DNA from: Pseudomonadota bacterium | GTDB lineage: Bacteria > Myxococcota_A > UBA796 > SXON01 | Assembly: GCA_030684355.1 (NCBI GenBank) | Contig: JAUXTN010000019.1 | Span: forward strand, 1-48,355 | DNA length: 48,355 nt | Direction of reading: 5' to 3' | The notes under the pieces: model-generated | Database searches by the model: none | What the model saw: the letters and a program-made list of their open reading frames with translations, nothing else | Told to the model about the DNA's origin: nothing | Shown here: positions 23,855 to 32,182 of the stretch, one piece after another | Layout of the letters: each line of letters begins with the position of its first letter | How positions within the stretch are numbered: position 1 is the stretch's first letter | Program-made: the position numbers and the translations under genes

Positions 23855-24876
23855 TGACCCGCCTCGCCCTCGACGCCATGGGCTCCGACCTCGGCCCCGC
23901 CGCCACCGTTGCCGGCGCGGCCGCCGTGAGCCTGCGTGACGACGCCCCTCACCTCACCCTCGTCGGGGACGCCGCCCTCATCCAGGCCGAGCTCGCCCGC
24001 AACGCACACGCCGCCGACCGCATCCGCGTCGTGCACGCCCCCGCCGTCGTCCCGATGGACGCCTCCCCCCGCGAGGCCCTCGACGCCCGCCCCGACGCCT
24101 CCGTGCTCGTGGCCGCGCGGCTCGTCGCGAACGGCGAGGCCGACGTGCTCGTCAGCGCCGGCAACACCGGGGCGGTCACCCTCGCGTGCGCACGCACGTT
24201 CGCACGCCTCCCCGGCGTGGCGCGCGCGGCGCTCGGGGCCGTCGTCCCCACCGAGCTCCGCCGCGGCGAGCGGCGCGACCCCTTCAGCCTCCTCCTCGAC
24301 GCCGGCCTCACCCTCGACCCGACCGCCGACGACCTCGTCGCCTTCGCCCTCATGGGCGCCGCCTACGCCGAGCGCATCTCCAAGAACCCGCGCCCCAGCG
24401 TCGCCCTCCTCTCCAACGGCGCCGAGCCCGGCAAGGGCCCGCCCGCCGTGGTCGAAGCGCACGCCCGCCTCGCCGCGCACCCGACCCTGCACTTCATCGG
24501 CAACGTCGAGGGCATGGACATCCCGCGCGGCACCGCCGACGTCGTCGTGACCGGCGGCTTCGTCGGCAACATCGTCCTGAAGATGCTCGAGGGTGTGAGC
24601 GACACCGTGATGCGGACCGCCCGCGCGGCCGGCGAGCGGCGCTGGCGCTACGCCGCCGGCTTGTGGCTCCTCTCGCCCGCCATCCGCCGCGTGCGCCAGG
24701 TGACCGACTGGCAGCAGTACGGCGGCGTGCCCATCCTCGGCTTCGACCGCTTGTGCATCAAGGCGCACGGCCGGAGCACGGCGCGCGCGATCTCCAACGC
24801 GCTGAAGGTCGCGACGATTACCGCGCGCACGGACCTGGTCGGCGGGATGCGGGCGGCGTTGGAGGCGCGGGGCTGA
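23854..24876 (+). CDS. plsX: Phosphate acyltransferase PlsX
   Basis: This 340-residue peripheral membrane enzyme makes acyl-phosphate from acyl-ACP for phosphatidic acid synthesis with PlsY. It begins with the typical LALDAMGSDLGP. It carries VLVSAGNTGAVTLACA, ERISKNPRPSVALLSNG followed by EPGKG, the FIGNVEGMDIPRGTADVVV stretch and VTGGFVGNIVLKMLEG. Near the C-terminus are YGGVPILGF and IKAHGRS. The length is normal for the family. The common neighbours rpmF, fabH and acpP are not present. The start overlaps the upstream lipoprotein stop. Confidence 0.96.
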   Translation: MTRLALDAMGSDLGPAATVAGAAAVSLRDDAPHLTLVGDAALIQAELARNAHAADRIRVVHAPAVVPMDASPREALDARPDASVLVAARLVANGEADVLVSAGNTGAVTLACARTFARLPGVARAALGAVVPTELRRGERRDPFSLLLDAGLTLDPTADDLVAFALMGAAYAERISKNPRPSVALLSNGAEPGKGPPAVVEAHARLAAHPTLHFIGNVEGMDIPRGTADVVVTGGFVGNIVLKMLEGVSDTVMRTARAAGERRWRYAAGLWLLSPAIRRVRQVTDWQQYGGVPILGFDRLCIKAHGRSTARAISNALKVATITARTDLVGGMRAALEARG

Positions 24877-24961
24877 GGGAGCCGGGGGGGATTTCAAGCG
24901 ATTCAGTCCAAGACGCCGAGAATCCGGCGGCTCACGCTACCCTGCACACCTCGAGATTCCC

Positions 24962-25354
24962 ATGCTGCTCCTGCTCCTCCTCGCGTGCCCCGGGTCCGAC
25001 AAGGCCGACACCGCAACCGACCCGGTGTGTACTCCGGCGGTCGACGTCAGCCCCACCGAGTTGGACTTCGGCGAGGTCGAAGTCGGGGCGTCCTCGACCC
25101 GCTCGGTCACGGTCACGAGCAGCGGGTGCGAGGCCCTGGAGATCCACGGCCTGGACCTCGTGGCGGCGGACGCCCCTTTCCACATCTCCGCCATCGGCGC
25201 GGTCCTCATCCCGCCGGGGTCGTCCACCACCTTCTCCGTCACCTTCCGCCCCGCGACCGCGACGGACACCACGGCGGACATTCTCCTCTCGACCAACGAT
25301 CCCGAGCACCCGGAGACTACCCTCCCACTCGAGGGCACGGGGGTGGCGCGGTAG
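24962..25354 (+). CDS. Lipoprotein with one ASPM/SPD-2/Hydin-type Ig-like domain
   Basis: This 130-residue protein has lipobox LLLLAC (Cys9), a short Asp/Thr-rich tether (SDKADTATDP), then a single domain: SPTELDFGEVEVGASSTRSV, a middle strand, FSVTFRPATATDT and ILLSTNDPEHPETTLPLEG. These are the signature strands of the ASPM-SPD-2-Hydin (choice-of-anchor-D) fold. Such domains are binding or spacer modules on surface proteins. TACCCT upstream could be the -10. It is convergent with the KGG gene (14 nt gap). Confidence 0.82.
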   Translation: MLLLLLLACPGSDKADTATDPVCTPAVDVSPTELDFGEVEVGASSTRSVTVTSSGCEALEIHGLDLVAADAPFHISAIGAVLIPPGSSTTFSVTFRPATATDTTADILLSTNDPEHPETTLPLEGTGVAR

Positions 25355-25368
25355 CAATCCTATTTCTT

Positions 25369-25527
25369 CTACTCCCCCTCCGCCTCCTTCCCAGCCTCGA
25401 CGAGCTCCCGAACACGCTCACCCCCCTGGTGACCGAGCTCGACGTACCCTTCGTGGCCCAGCTCTTCCTTGCGCGCCTCGCCCCCCTTCTTGCCGCCCTT
25501 CTCGCCGTTGGGAACGTGCCCCCTCAC
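25369..25527 (-). CDS. Small KGG-motif (stress-induced, YciG/Con-10-like) protein
   Basis: This 52-residue protein was found by reading the minus strand after the YjiK-like gene. It contains [18 protein letters not shown], then [20 protein letters not shown], two units of the KGG stress-protein repeat (GxKGGxxxxxxxG). In other bacteria such proteins (YciG, GsiB, Con-10) accumulate under stress, and their biochemical role is unclear. The GTG start at 25527 overlaps the stop of the upstream lipoprotein gene (GTGA), which decides the start and implies coupled translation. A TTG two codons upstream is an alternative. Confidence 0.7.
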   Translation of the reverse strand: MRGHVPNGEKGGKKGGEARKEELGHEGYVELGHQGGERVRELVEAGKEAEGE

Positions 25528-26405
25528 GGACAAGCGATCGGATACCGCGCGTGGGCCTTCACCGAGGCGCCTGCGTCTTCCGCGATCACAACGGTGGCCG
25601 TGCTCCGCGGGCAGCCGGGCACCAGCGTGACACCCTCTTGCTCCGTGCCAGGCACGCTGTACTCGGCCAAAGTTGCTCCCGCGCTCGTCATCTCGCGCAG
25701 CAGGTTCGCCGTGTCGAACAGCGCGTACAGCACGCTCGTCTCGCCGTGAAAGTGCAGATCGGAGAGGTCCGCGCGTCCCGTGGCAAAGCGGTCCACCTCG
25801 CTGACCACACCCGACGCGCCGAGGTCCACGTCGAAGACGTAGATGTCCCCGGTCTCCTGGAGCCCGGCGTAGAAGAGCCCGCCGGACGTGCCGTTCGCGT
25901 AGGGGTGCGCGCCGTCCGGCATGAACGTGAGGGCCTCGAGCCCCTGATTGGCGTCCGCGCTGGCCATCCACGCGTCGACCGGCCAGGAGCGCCCGGTGAG
26001 CGCGCCCGCGGCCAGGTCGACCTCGACGATCGCGTCGGGGCGCTCGACGCCGACGTACGCAAGGTCGGAGGTGGGGTCTACGACGGTGATCGCTTCGAAG
26101 TCTCCGGCGAATGTCCAGTTCACGAGGCCCGACCCGTCGAGGTTCATGCGGCTCACGACCCCGCCGTCGCTGACGAGAAGGAGCGCGCCGAGGCCCGAGT
26201 GCCACGTGATCCCGCTCGGCTCGTAGGCCGGTGCGAGGGCGCCGCCGATCTGCGCGCCGGTCCGGTCGGCCGGCCACCGGGTCGAGACGGCGCGCCGCTG
26301 TGTCTCCGTGGCGTGGCCTTCGCGCTCGGCCGGCGCCTGGGGGCGCCCCGTATCCCCCGGCGGCACGACCGGTGCGGCACACCCAATCCAAGCCAGGAAC
26401 AGCAT
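25524..26405 (-). CDS. Lipoprotein with SdiA-regulated (YjiK-like) beta-propeller domain
   Basis: This 293-residue protein is read from ATG 26405. It begins MLFLAWIGC with Cys9 in lipobox position (Trp at -3 is unusual), then a Pro/Gly/Asp linker. From about residue 60 it matches the SdiA-regulated or esterase-like-phytase propeller: [20 protein letters not shown], then [20 protein letters not shown], then [11 protein letters not shown], then [18 protein letters not shown]. The repeated EAI/EAL-type turns are the family mark. The activity of YjiK is not established. It is followed, in an overlap, by the small KGG gene. Confidence 0.82.
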   Translation of the reverse strand: MLFLAWIGCAAPVVPPGDTGRPQAPAEREGHATETQRRAVSTRWPADRTGAQIGGALAPAYEPSGITWHSGLGALLLVSDGGVVSRMNLDGSGLVNWTFAGDFEAITVVDPTSDLAYVGVERPDAIVEVDLAAGALTGRSWPVDAWMASADANQGLEALTFMPDGAHPYANGTSGGLFYAGLQETGDIYVFDVDLGASGVVSEVDRFATGRADLSDLHFHGETSVLYALFDTANLLREMTSAGATLAEYSVPGTEQEGVTLVPGCPRSTATVVIAEDAGASVKAHARYPIACP

Positions 26406-26619
26406 CCTCGTCCTCGAAGGCCACCACAGGTAGGGCCGGACGGCGGGGCGACAAGGGGGCGACTCCCCCACGCCTGCACTCCGCCCCGCCGAAACGCACC
26501 GCAACGCACCGCAATGGCGACCAACCTCCGGATGCGCGATGTTCCGAATGCGACGGCAGCGTCATCGCAGCACGGTTCGGCTCCTCCGACCGCGCCCACC
26601 CATACGACCGGAGTTCCCC
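26406..26619. promoter_or_regulatory. Divergent intergenic region
   Basis: This 214-nt gap lies between the YjiK-like lipoprotein (minus) and the small protein at 26620 (plus). It contains two adjacent copies of a 10-mer (CGCACCGCAA) near 26496-26515. GGAG at 26610-26613 serves the plus-strand gene. No gene is seen. Confidence 0.4.
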
Positions 26620-26973
26620 ATGGCAGGCATCACCACCAACAGCTTCAACGTCCTCAACAACACCGGCGCGACCATCGAGAACGTGTCGGTGTCACACGCC
26701 GCCTCCGGGCACCCGACCATGACCTGGTCGGCCGGCTCGATGGCGCCCAACACGCTGTCTCCGACGACCGCCTTCGCGACCGACGGCGGGAGCACCGACA
26801 ACTGGAGCGTGACGTTCCTCCTCGACGGTGAGCTCCTCACCGGCACCTGCGGCTGCGGCTACGAGACCGAGGACTACTCGAAGAACGCGGTCGTGGTCCT
26901 CAATCCCAAGCAGTGGAACGTCATCATGCCCGTGTCCAGCAGCTGCGAGGACAAGGACTACCACCAGGGCTAA
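26620..26973 (+). CDS. Small beta-rich protein of unknown function
   Basis: This 117-residue protein has no signal peptide. The start ATG 26620 follows GGAG by 6-7 nt. It begins with [20 protein letters not shown], then a Trp-containing strand (MTWSAG), [20 protein letters not shown] and a Lys/Trp strand before CEDKDYHQG. The NNTGxTIxNVxVxH opening recalls small beta-sandwich proteins such as those with the PUD (up-regulated in daf-2) domain, but I hold this weakly. It has four cysteines (GTCGCG and SCEDK give three; check the exact number). It stands alone, with a repeat directly behind it. Confidence 0.65.
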   Translation: MAGITTNSFNVLNNTGATIENVSVSHAASGHPTMTWSAGSMAPNTLSPTTAFATDGGSTDNWSVTFLLDGELLTGTCGCGYETEDYSKNAVVVLNPKQWNVIMPVSSSCEDKDYHQG

Positions 26974-27011
26974 GGGCCCGTCGCTCGATGGGCCCGTCGC
27001 TCGATGGGCCC
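26974..27011. repeat. 16-bp direct repeat after the small protein gene
   Basis: GGGCCCGTCGCTCGAT occurs at 26974-26989 and 26990-27005, followed by another GGGCCC at 27006-27011. The self-complementary GGGCCC boxes could pair with each other as alternative hairpins near the convergent gene ends. Confidence 0.85.
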
Positions 27012-27070
27012 TACGCAGGCGTCCCGGTGGCCGTCGGAGCATCCGGCGGCCTCCTCCTCGAGCACGGCCC

Positions 27071-28567
27071 CTACCGCTCCACGTACAACAGGTTCGGACC
27101 AAACCAATTCGCAGGTAGCGAGGTGACATAGTTGGGCAAGCCCACGGAGGCGTAGTCCTTGTGTCGGCCTTCCACCCAGGTGAAGCCCGTCGCCGCGCTG
27201 ATCCCCGCGTCGAAGATGTAGACGTCCTCCGATCCAGAATACACCTGCGACGCGACGATGTAGGTGCCAGGCTCGAGATCGACGGGCTCGAGGGCCGCGT
27301 AGCGCCACGCGCCCCACGGGGAGGACGGGGACGACGAGAGGGAGGGGACGGTGGTCCGCGCGACGAGGGTGGAGGTCGCCGCGTCGTAGACCGCCACCTC
27401 GGAGGCGTAGGCCAGCCCGTTGAGCCCGTAGTCGAGGGTGCCGAGGTCCGTCACGGTGATGGGACGGTCGATGGTGAAGGTGTACCCGAGGAAGAAATTG
27501 CCCGTGTAGTAATAATTGAACCCGCCGGTCAGCGTGAAGGCCGGCACGGGCGTGACGGAGAGAGGCTCCCCCGCCAACGATTGCGCGAAGCGCTCACCCA
27601 GGGTGCGCATCCCCGAGCCGTCGTAGTGGATGGCGTCGGTGTTGATGGGGAGGTCCGTGGTGTCGAAGGCGACGACGTGGGGAACCGTCGCGGCGACACC
27701 GTCCTCGCCAGCGCGGACGATGTCCCCGTACGTGCACGTCGGGCAGTGGATCTTGCCGATGGAGAACGGCATGTCGGGCGCGGCGACGTCGTCCCGAATG
27801 CGCGCGATGAACCGGGTGAGGTTGCCCTCGTAGGCCTCGGCCTGGGTGATCTCGAACGCGTCGGACTCGCCCTGCATCCAGATCATGCCCGCGATCTCCC
27901 AGTCCGTGCCGGTCGCATCGAGCTCGGCGAGCGCGGCGTCGATCGTCACGAGGAAGTCGCGGTAGCCCTCGCCCTGGGCGGGGTCGGCCCGGTAGGTGCC
28001 GGGGTACCAATAGGTGAGCAGATCGGTGCCCCCGACGGCGTGCTTGACAAGCGCGTAGCTGCCGCCCGGATCGGCATCCGCCAGCGCGCGGCCGAACGTC
28101 ACCTCGGGGCCGAAGTACTCCACGCCGTAGAGCGAGCCGTAGGACGCGGGGCCGAGGTTCGCCCACGCGCCGATGCCGGACCAATAGAGGCGGACATCCG
28201 GCTGGGCGATCTGGAGGGAGGGCGGCAACCCGCTGACGTAGCCGTAGCCGTCCATGTTGGACTGGCCGGCGAGCAGGTAGACCTGGAGCGGCGGGGCCAC
28301 CGGGACGGCGGTGTCCCCTGTGTCGTCGGGGGCGGTGTCGACCGGGGCGGTGTCGGCGGTGTCGACGGGAGAGGTGTCGACGGGAGAGGTGTCGACGGGG
28401 TCGACCTCCGCGTCTTCGTCGATGCAGGCGCAGTCCCCCCACGTGCCCTCCACTCCGCACGCCTGGGCGCCCGCCGTGCCGTCTACACAGGCGCACGCCA
28501 CGCTCCGGCCGGGTTCACACGGTTCGGAGGCCTCGGGAGCACAAGCCGCAAGGAGGAGGGTGAGCAT
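27071..28567 (-). CDS. SASA/sialate-O-acetylesterase-type lipoprotein with C-terminal DUF4082-like domain
   Basis: This protein has 498 residues. The lipobox is LLLAAC (Cys9). Next is a Cys-rich module (PCEPGRSVACACVDG then ACGVEGTWGDCACID) seen in many myxobacterial surface proteins, then a DTSPVDT-type tether (about 57-90). The SGNH/SASA esterase domain has the nucleophile in LLAGQSNMDG (Ser103), WMQGESDA near 230-237, and the catalytic Asp-x-x-His in TDAIHYDGSG (Asp311, His314). The last 160 residues form a beta domain like DUF4082 (FTIDRPITVTDLGTLDYG). It would remove acetyl groups from polysaccharides outside the cell. TATGAG lies 6 nt before the ATG. Confidence 0.9.
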   Translation of the reverse strand: MLTLLLAACAPEASEPCEPGRSVACACVDGTAGAQACGVEGTWGDCACIDEDAEVDPVDTSPVDTSPVDTADTAPVDTAPDDTGDTAVPVAPPLQVYLLAGQSNMDGYGYVSGLPPSLQIAQPDVRLYWSGIGAWANLGPASYGSLYGVEYFGPEVTFGRALADADPGGSYALVKHAVGGTDLLTYWYPGTYRADPAQGEGYRDFLVTIDAALAELDATGTDWEIAGMIWMQGESDAFEITQAEAYEGNLTRFIARIRDDVAAPDMPFSIGKIHCPTCTYGDIVRAGEDGVAATVPHVVAFDTTDLPINTDAIHYDGSGMRTLGERFAQSLAGEPLSVTPVPAFTLTGGFNYYYTGNFFLGYTFTIDRPITVTDLGTLDYGLNGLAYASEVAVYDAATSTLVARTTVPSLSSSPSSPWGAWRYAALEPVDLEPGTYIVASQVYSGSEDVYIFDAGISAATGFTWVEGRHKDYASVGLPNYVTSLPANWFGPNLLYVER

Positions 28568-28638
28568 CCCCGCCTCATAGTCGCTCGTGCTGGACGGCGG
28601 AAGAGACCGGGAAGGCCCCCGGTGATACCTCTCCCCGG

Positions 28639-29607
28639 ATGCGCGTCATCCAGATCCCCGCCCCCGGCGGCCCCGACGTCTTGCGGCTCACCGACGTCCC
28701 CTCGCCTGCCCTGCCCGATGGCCACGTGCGCGTGGCGGTGGCCGCGGCGGGCGTCAACTTCATCGACACCTACCACCGCACGGGGCTCTACCCGGTGCCG
28801 ATGCCGTTCGTGCCCGGGAGCGAGGGGGCGGGGCTCGTCCGCGAGGTCGGCGCGGGGGTCACCGGCGTAGCGGTGGGTGACCGCGTGGCATGGGCGGGCG
28901 TGCCGGGCTCCTACGCGGAGGAGGTCCTCGTGCCCGTCGCGCGCATCGCGCCCGTGCCCGACGGCGTGGATCTCCCCGTCGCGGCCGCGTCGATGTTGCA
29001 GGGGATGACCGCGCACTACCTCACCCACAGCACGTTCCCGCTCTCGCCCGCGCACACGTGCCTCGTGCTCGCCGCGGCGGGCGGCACCGGACAGCTCCTC
29101 TGCCAGATGGCTCGCCAGCGCGGCGCCCGTGTCATCGGCACGGTGTCGACCGACGAGAAGGAGGCCCTCGCACGCGCCGCGGGGGCGCTGGAGGTCATCC
29201 GCTACGACCGCGTGGGGTTCGCGGCGGAGGCCCGTCGTCTCACCGGCGGGCGCGGCGTGGACGTGGTCTACGACGGCGTCGGGCGCACCACCTTCGACGA
29301 GAGCCTCTCCTCCCTCGCCCTCCGCGGCATGCTCGTGCTCTTCGGTGCCTCCAGCGGCCCTGTCCCCCCGTTCGACCCCGCCATCCTCAACACGAAGGGC
29401 TCGCTGTACCTCACCCGTCCGAGCCTGTTCCACTACGTCGCGACCCGCGAGGAGTACCTGCTCCGCGCCGGTGACGTGTTGGGCGCGGTGGCCCGGGGCG
29501 AGCTCCGGGTGCGGATCTCCCACACGTTCCCGCTCGCGGAGGCCGCGGAGGCCCACCGGGTCCTGGAGGGTCGGGGGTCGACCGGGAAGATCCTGCTCGT
29601 GCCGTGA
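28639..29607 (+). CDS. NADPH:quinone oxidoreductase family protein (zinc-free MDR)
   Basis: This 322-residue cytosolic medium-chain reductase follows the quinone-oxidoreductase pattern: EVLRL-like start (GGPDVLRLTDVP), GVNFIDTYHRTGLYP, PFVPGSEGAGLVREVG, GVPGSYAEEVLVP, LQGMTAHYL, and the NADPH motif AAAGGTGQLLCQMA. No structural or catalytic zinc cysteines are present, as expected for the QOR branch. The close match to YHRTGLYP makes the family call firm; a symbol such as qorA would be reasonable but is not certain. It starts 71 nt from the divergent esterase gene. Confidence 0.92.
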   Translation: MRVIQIPAPGGPDVLRLTDVPSPALPDGHVRVAVAAAGVNFIDTYHRTGLYPVPMPFVPGSEGAGLVREVGAGVTGVAVGDRVAWAGVPGSYAEEVLVPVARIAPVPDGVDLPVAAASMLQGMTAHYLTHSTFPLSPAHTCLVLAAAGGTGQLLCQMARQRGARVIGTVSTDEKEALARAAGALEVIRYDRVGFAAEARRLTGGRGVDVVYDGVGRTTFDESLSSLALRGMLVLFGASSGPVPPFDPAILNTKGSLYLTRPSLFHYVATREEYLLRAGDVLGAVARGELRVRISHTFPLAEAAEAHRVLEGRGSTGKILLVP

Positions 29608-29656
29608 CGCGCGGGCGGGTCGACAACCGCCGACACCCATGCCCCCACGCGGTGCT

Positions 29657-29662
29657 TATGCT
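29657..29662 (+). promoter_or_regulatory. Likely -10 element (TATGCT) for the aminotransferase gene
   Basis: TATGCT ends 6 nt before GTG 29669. There is no Shine-Dalgarno sequence, so transcription could begin at the start codon. Confidence 0.45.
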
Positions 29663-29668
29663 CGAACC

Positions 29669-30889
29669 GTGAAGAACCCCAGGGCGGACGTGTGGCATCG
29701 CCAGCCGGCGGAGGTGGAGCGACAGCTCAAGGCCGCCGTCGCGGAGGAGAACGTCATCACGCTCGCCGGGGGCGTGCCGGCCGACGAGCTGTTCCCCGCG
29801 GCGGAGCTCGACGAGGCGATGGCGGCGGTCATGCGCGACGAGGGGGCGGCGGCGCTGCAATACGGGTGGCCGGAGGGCCACGACAAGCTGCGGGAGCACA
29901 TCTCCGCGTGGCTGTCGGAGTGCGGGGTGCCGGTGTCGCCGGACGCCATCCTCGTGACCGCCGGCGCACAGCAGGGCCTGCACCTGCTCGCTCGGCTCCT
30001 CCTCGCGGAGGGTGGGCCCCTCGCGGTCGAGACCCCCACCTACGCCGCGGCGCTCCAGGCGTTCGACCTGCGCCGCCCCGCGTGGCGCCCGGTGCCCCGC
30101 ACCGCCCAGGGCCTCGACCTGGACGCGCTCCAGGACGCCTTCGCCCGCGGCGGCGCCCGCCTGCTCTACCTCGTCGCGACGGGCCACAACCCCACCGGCG
30201 GCGTGCTGACCGCGCGGGAGCGCAACGCGGTCCTGTCCCTCGCCGAGCGCTACGACGCCTGGGTCATCGACGACGACGCCTACGGCTGCATCCACTACGG
30301 CGCGCGCCCCGCGCCCCTGCGCAGCCTCGGCCGCCACCTCGACCGCGTGATCCACCTCGGGAGCTTCTCCAAGGTCCTCGCGCCCGGCCTGCGGATCGGG
30401 TTCATCGCCGGCCCCCCCGCGCTCATCCGCGAGGCGACGTTCCTCAAGCAGGCGCACGACCTCGAGACCGCCACGCTCACCCAGCGCGTGCTCGCACGGT
30501 GGCTCGACCTCCACCCGCTGATGCAACACATCCGGCGATGTGTCACCGTGTATCAGACCCGCCGCGACGTGCTGGTGGACGCCATCCACGCCGCCTTCCC
30601 CCGCACCACCCCGGACTGCGCGACGTGGGAGTCGCCGGAGGGCGGGTTCTCGCTGCTCCTCCGCCTCCCGGGGCGGCTCGACGCCCGGGCGCTCCTCCCG
30701 TCCGCCGTGCAGGCCGGCATGGCCTACGAGCCCGCCGAGCCCTACTTCGTCGACGCCGGCGAGCCCAGCGCGGTCCGGCTCTCCTTCTCGAACGTGGACG
30801 AGTACGGGATCCGCGCGGCCGTCCATCGGTTGACGAGCGCGATCGAGGCCGCGTTGGGGCCGCTGCGCACTGACCTCCCGGTCCCCTGA
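29669..30889 (+). CDS. PLP-dependent aminotransferase, class I (2-aminoadipate/MocR-like branch)
   Basis: This 406-residue protein starts at GTG 29669, chosen because the TATGCT hexamer sits 6 nt upstream; an in-frame ATG at 29639 would precede that hexamer. Family marks are VITLAGGVPADELFP, LQYGWPEGHDKLREHISAWL, VTAGAQQGLHLLARLLL, ATGHNPTGGVLT, DDDAYG and the PLP Lys in SFSKVLAPGLRIGFI (Lys235). This branch includes LysN-type 2-aminoadipate and broad-range aromatic or branched-chain aminotransferases. No DNA-binding domain is attached, so it is not a MocR regulator. The exact substrate is unknown. Confidence 0.92.
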   Translation: MKNPRADVWHRQPAEVERQLKAAVAEENVITLAGGVPADELFPAAELDEAMAAVMRDEGAAALQYGWPEGHDKLREHISAWLSECGVPVSPDAILVTAGAQQGLHLLARLLLAEGGPLAVETPTYAAALQAFDLRRPAWRPVPRTAQGLDLDALQDAFARGGARLLYLVATGHNPTGGVLTARERNAVLSLAERYDAWVIDDDAYGCIHYGARPAPLRSLGRHLDRVIHLGSFSKVLAPGLRIGFIAGPPALIREATFLKQAHDLETATLTQRVLARWLDLHPLMQHIRRCVTVYQTRRDVLVDAIHAAFPRTTPDCATWESPEGGFSLLLRLPGRLDARALLPSAVQAGMAYEPAEPYFVDAGEPSAVRLSFSNVDEYGIRAAVHRLTSAIEAALGPLRTDLPVP

Positions 30890-30910
30890 CCCGGCGGCGC
30901 CCCCCGACTT

Positions 30911-30936
30911 CGCGCCCGCTTCTTCCTGTGGGCGCG
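30911..30936. terminator. Hairpin between convergent genes
   Basis: A 7-bp CGCGCCC/GGGCGCG stem with a 12-nt pyrimidine-rich loop lies midway between the aminotransferase (plus) and alginate lyase (minus) stops. It can serve both strands. Confidence 0.5.
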
Positions 30937-30949
30937 GCCTCGCCGGCCG

Positions 30950-31846
30950 CTACTCGTGCGTGACCACCAACTCGCGCATCTGGACCTCGGCGTACGCCTC
31001 CGGCGCGTCCCCGTACTCCGTGTTGGATTGGGAGTAGGCGCCCGCCTTGAAATAGCACCCGGTGGTCTCGTAGGGCAGGGTCACCGCGGGCACCGTCAGG
31101 TCGTTGTAGTACACGTCGATCCAACCGTCCGCGGCGGTGATCCGCAGGGTGAATTCGTCCCCGAGCGTGTAGTCGGGATCCAACACCCCCACTTCTTCGC
31201 CGCCGCTCTTCACCCAGAGCTTCGACTCGTCGAGTCGAACCAACATGACGTATTCCTTGGCGTCGTGGATCTGGCCCGCCACGAGGTGCGGGACCACGTC
31301 GGGGAGGTGGGTCACGGCCTGGGTGATCGTCATCGTGTGGACGCCGGACGTGGTGGACCACGCGGCCTTGGTGGTCCCGCCGTCGGCCATCTCCCGGAGC
31401 TCGGAGCGCGGGAAGTGGGACCCACCGGTGGTGACACCCCCGGCGTTGGCCTGGAACACCACGACGTCCCCGTCCGTGCCCACCTGGAAGTACGGATCGA
31501 TCGTGTAGGTCGCCAAGCCGGGCTGCTCGATCTCCACCGGATTGTCGGTCTCCCCGATGGGCAGCGTGAGCTTCCAGTCGGTCAGGTCCAGCAGTTCGCT
31601 CGGGAAGGTCGCGCCGCCGGCCGCGGTGTCGCCCCCCGTGTCGCCGCCGGCCGCGGTGTCCCCGCCGGTGTCCCCGCCGGCCGACGTGTCCCCTCCGCTC
31701 GCGGTGTCCCCTTCACTCTCGGTGTCGCCACCGGCGTCGGGCACGCCGGGATCCTCGCCGCAGCACGGTTCCGAGGGATCGCGCTCCTTCCCGGACGCGT
31801 CGGCACAACCAGCCGCCAGAAGCAGCCACCAAAGGGCGGAACGCAA
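30950..31846 (-). CDS. Alginate lyase, polysaccharide lyase family 7, lipoprotein
   Basis: This protein is about 298 residues from TTG 31846. That start gives a proper lipoprotein signal (MRSALWWLLLAAGC, Cys14) with GGAG just upstream. A longer frame to GTG 31903 exists but has no signal at its N-terminus. After a GGDT/GGDTAAGG tether (about 39-78) comes the PL7 domain. It has the three catalytic segments: RSELREM (about 147-153), QIH (about 191-193) and YFKAGAYSQ (about 264-272). With these the enzyme should cleave alginate by beta-elimination at the cell surface. No alginate-use operon (other lyases, KDG pathway) is visible next to it. Confidence 0.93.
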   Translation of the reverse strand: MRSALWWLLLAAGCADASGKERDPSEPCCGEDPGVPDAGGDTESEGDTASGGDTSAGGDTGGDTAAGGDTGGDTAAGGATFPSELLDLTDWKLTLPIGETDNPVEIEQPGLATYTIDPYFQVGTDGDVVVFQANAGGVTTGGSHFPRSELREMADGGTTKAAWSTTSGVHTMTITQAVTHLPDVVPHLVAGQIHDAKEYVMLVRLDESKLWVKSGGEEVGVLDPDYTLGDEFTLRITAADGWIDVYYNDLTVPAVTLPYETTGCYFKAGAYSQSNTEYGDAPEAYAEVQMRELVVTHE

Positions 31847-32182
31847 TGCGCTCTCCAAGTCTTGGCCGCCCGGTATCGCCTGGTGTGGGCCCGAGGCAAC
31901 CACATTGTCGCCCGAATATTTTCTGCCAGGACAATGTCGTGGTTACAACCTGTGGAGTCAACCGCCGGGCCGGCCGCCTGGGTGGCGTCCGAGCGGCGTC
32001 CGGGGTAGCCCGGCGGCCCTACGAATACGTGCCTGTCGAGCTCGTGGCGGCTTGGAAACACGGCTTGGGAACACGTCGCGGGTGGCACGTCGCCGACACA
32101 CGCTCCGCTCCAGTGACAGCGCCGGCGAGCGGCACCCGCGCATCCACGCGCCGCTCCCGACGCCGCCGCGCTAAGCTCCGGC
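31847..32182. promoter_or_regulatory. 336-nt divergent region with bipartite inverted repeat
   Basis: This is the spacer between the alginate lyase and methyltransferase genes. Near 31899-31910 is AACCACATTGTC. Its partner GACAATGTCGTGGTT lies near 31930-31944, complementary in both halves except for a 3-nt insertion. The AT-richest stretch of the area (GAATATTTTC) lies between the arms. This could be an operator or an RNA hairpin. The remainder shows nothing I can name apart from the TAAGCT before 32183. Positions may be off by one. Confidence 0.4.
32172..32177 (+). promoter_or_regulatory. Likely -10 element (TAAGCT) for the methyltransferase-like gene
   Basis: TAAGCT ends 5 nt before ATG 32183, and no Shine-Dalgarno sequence fits between them. 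Confidence 0.45.
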
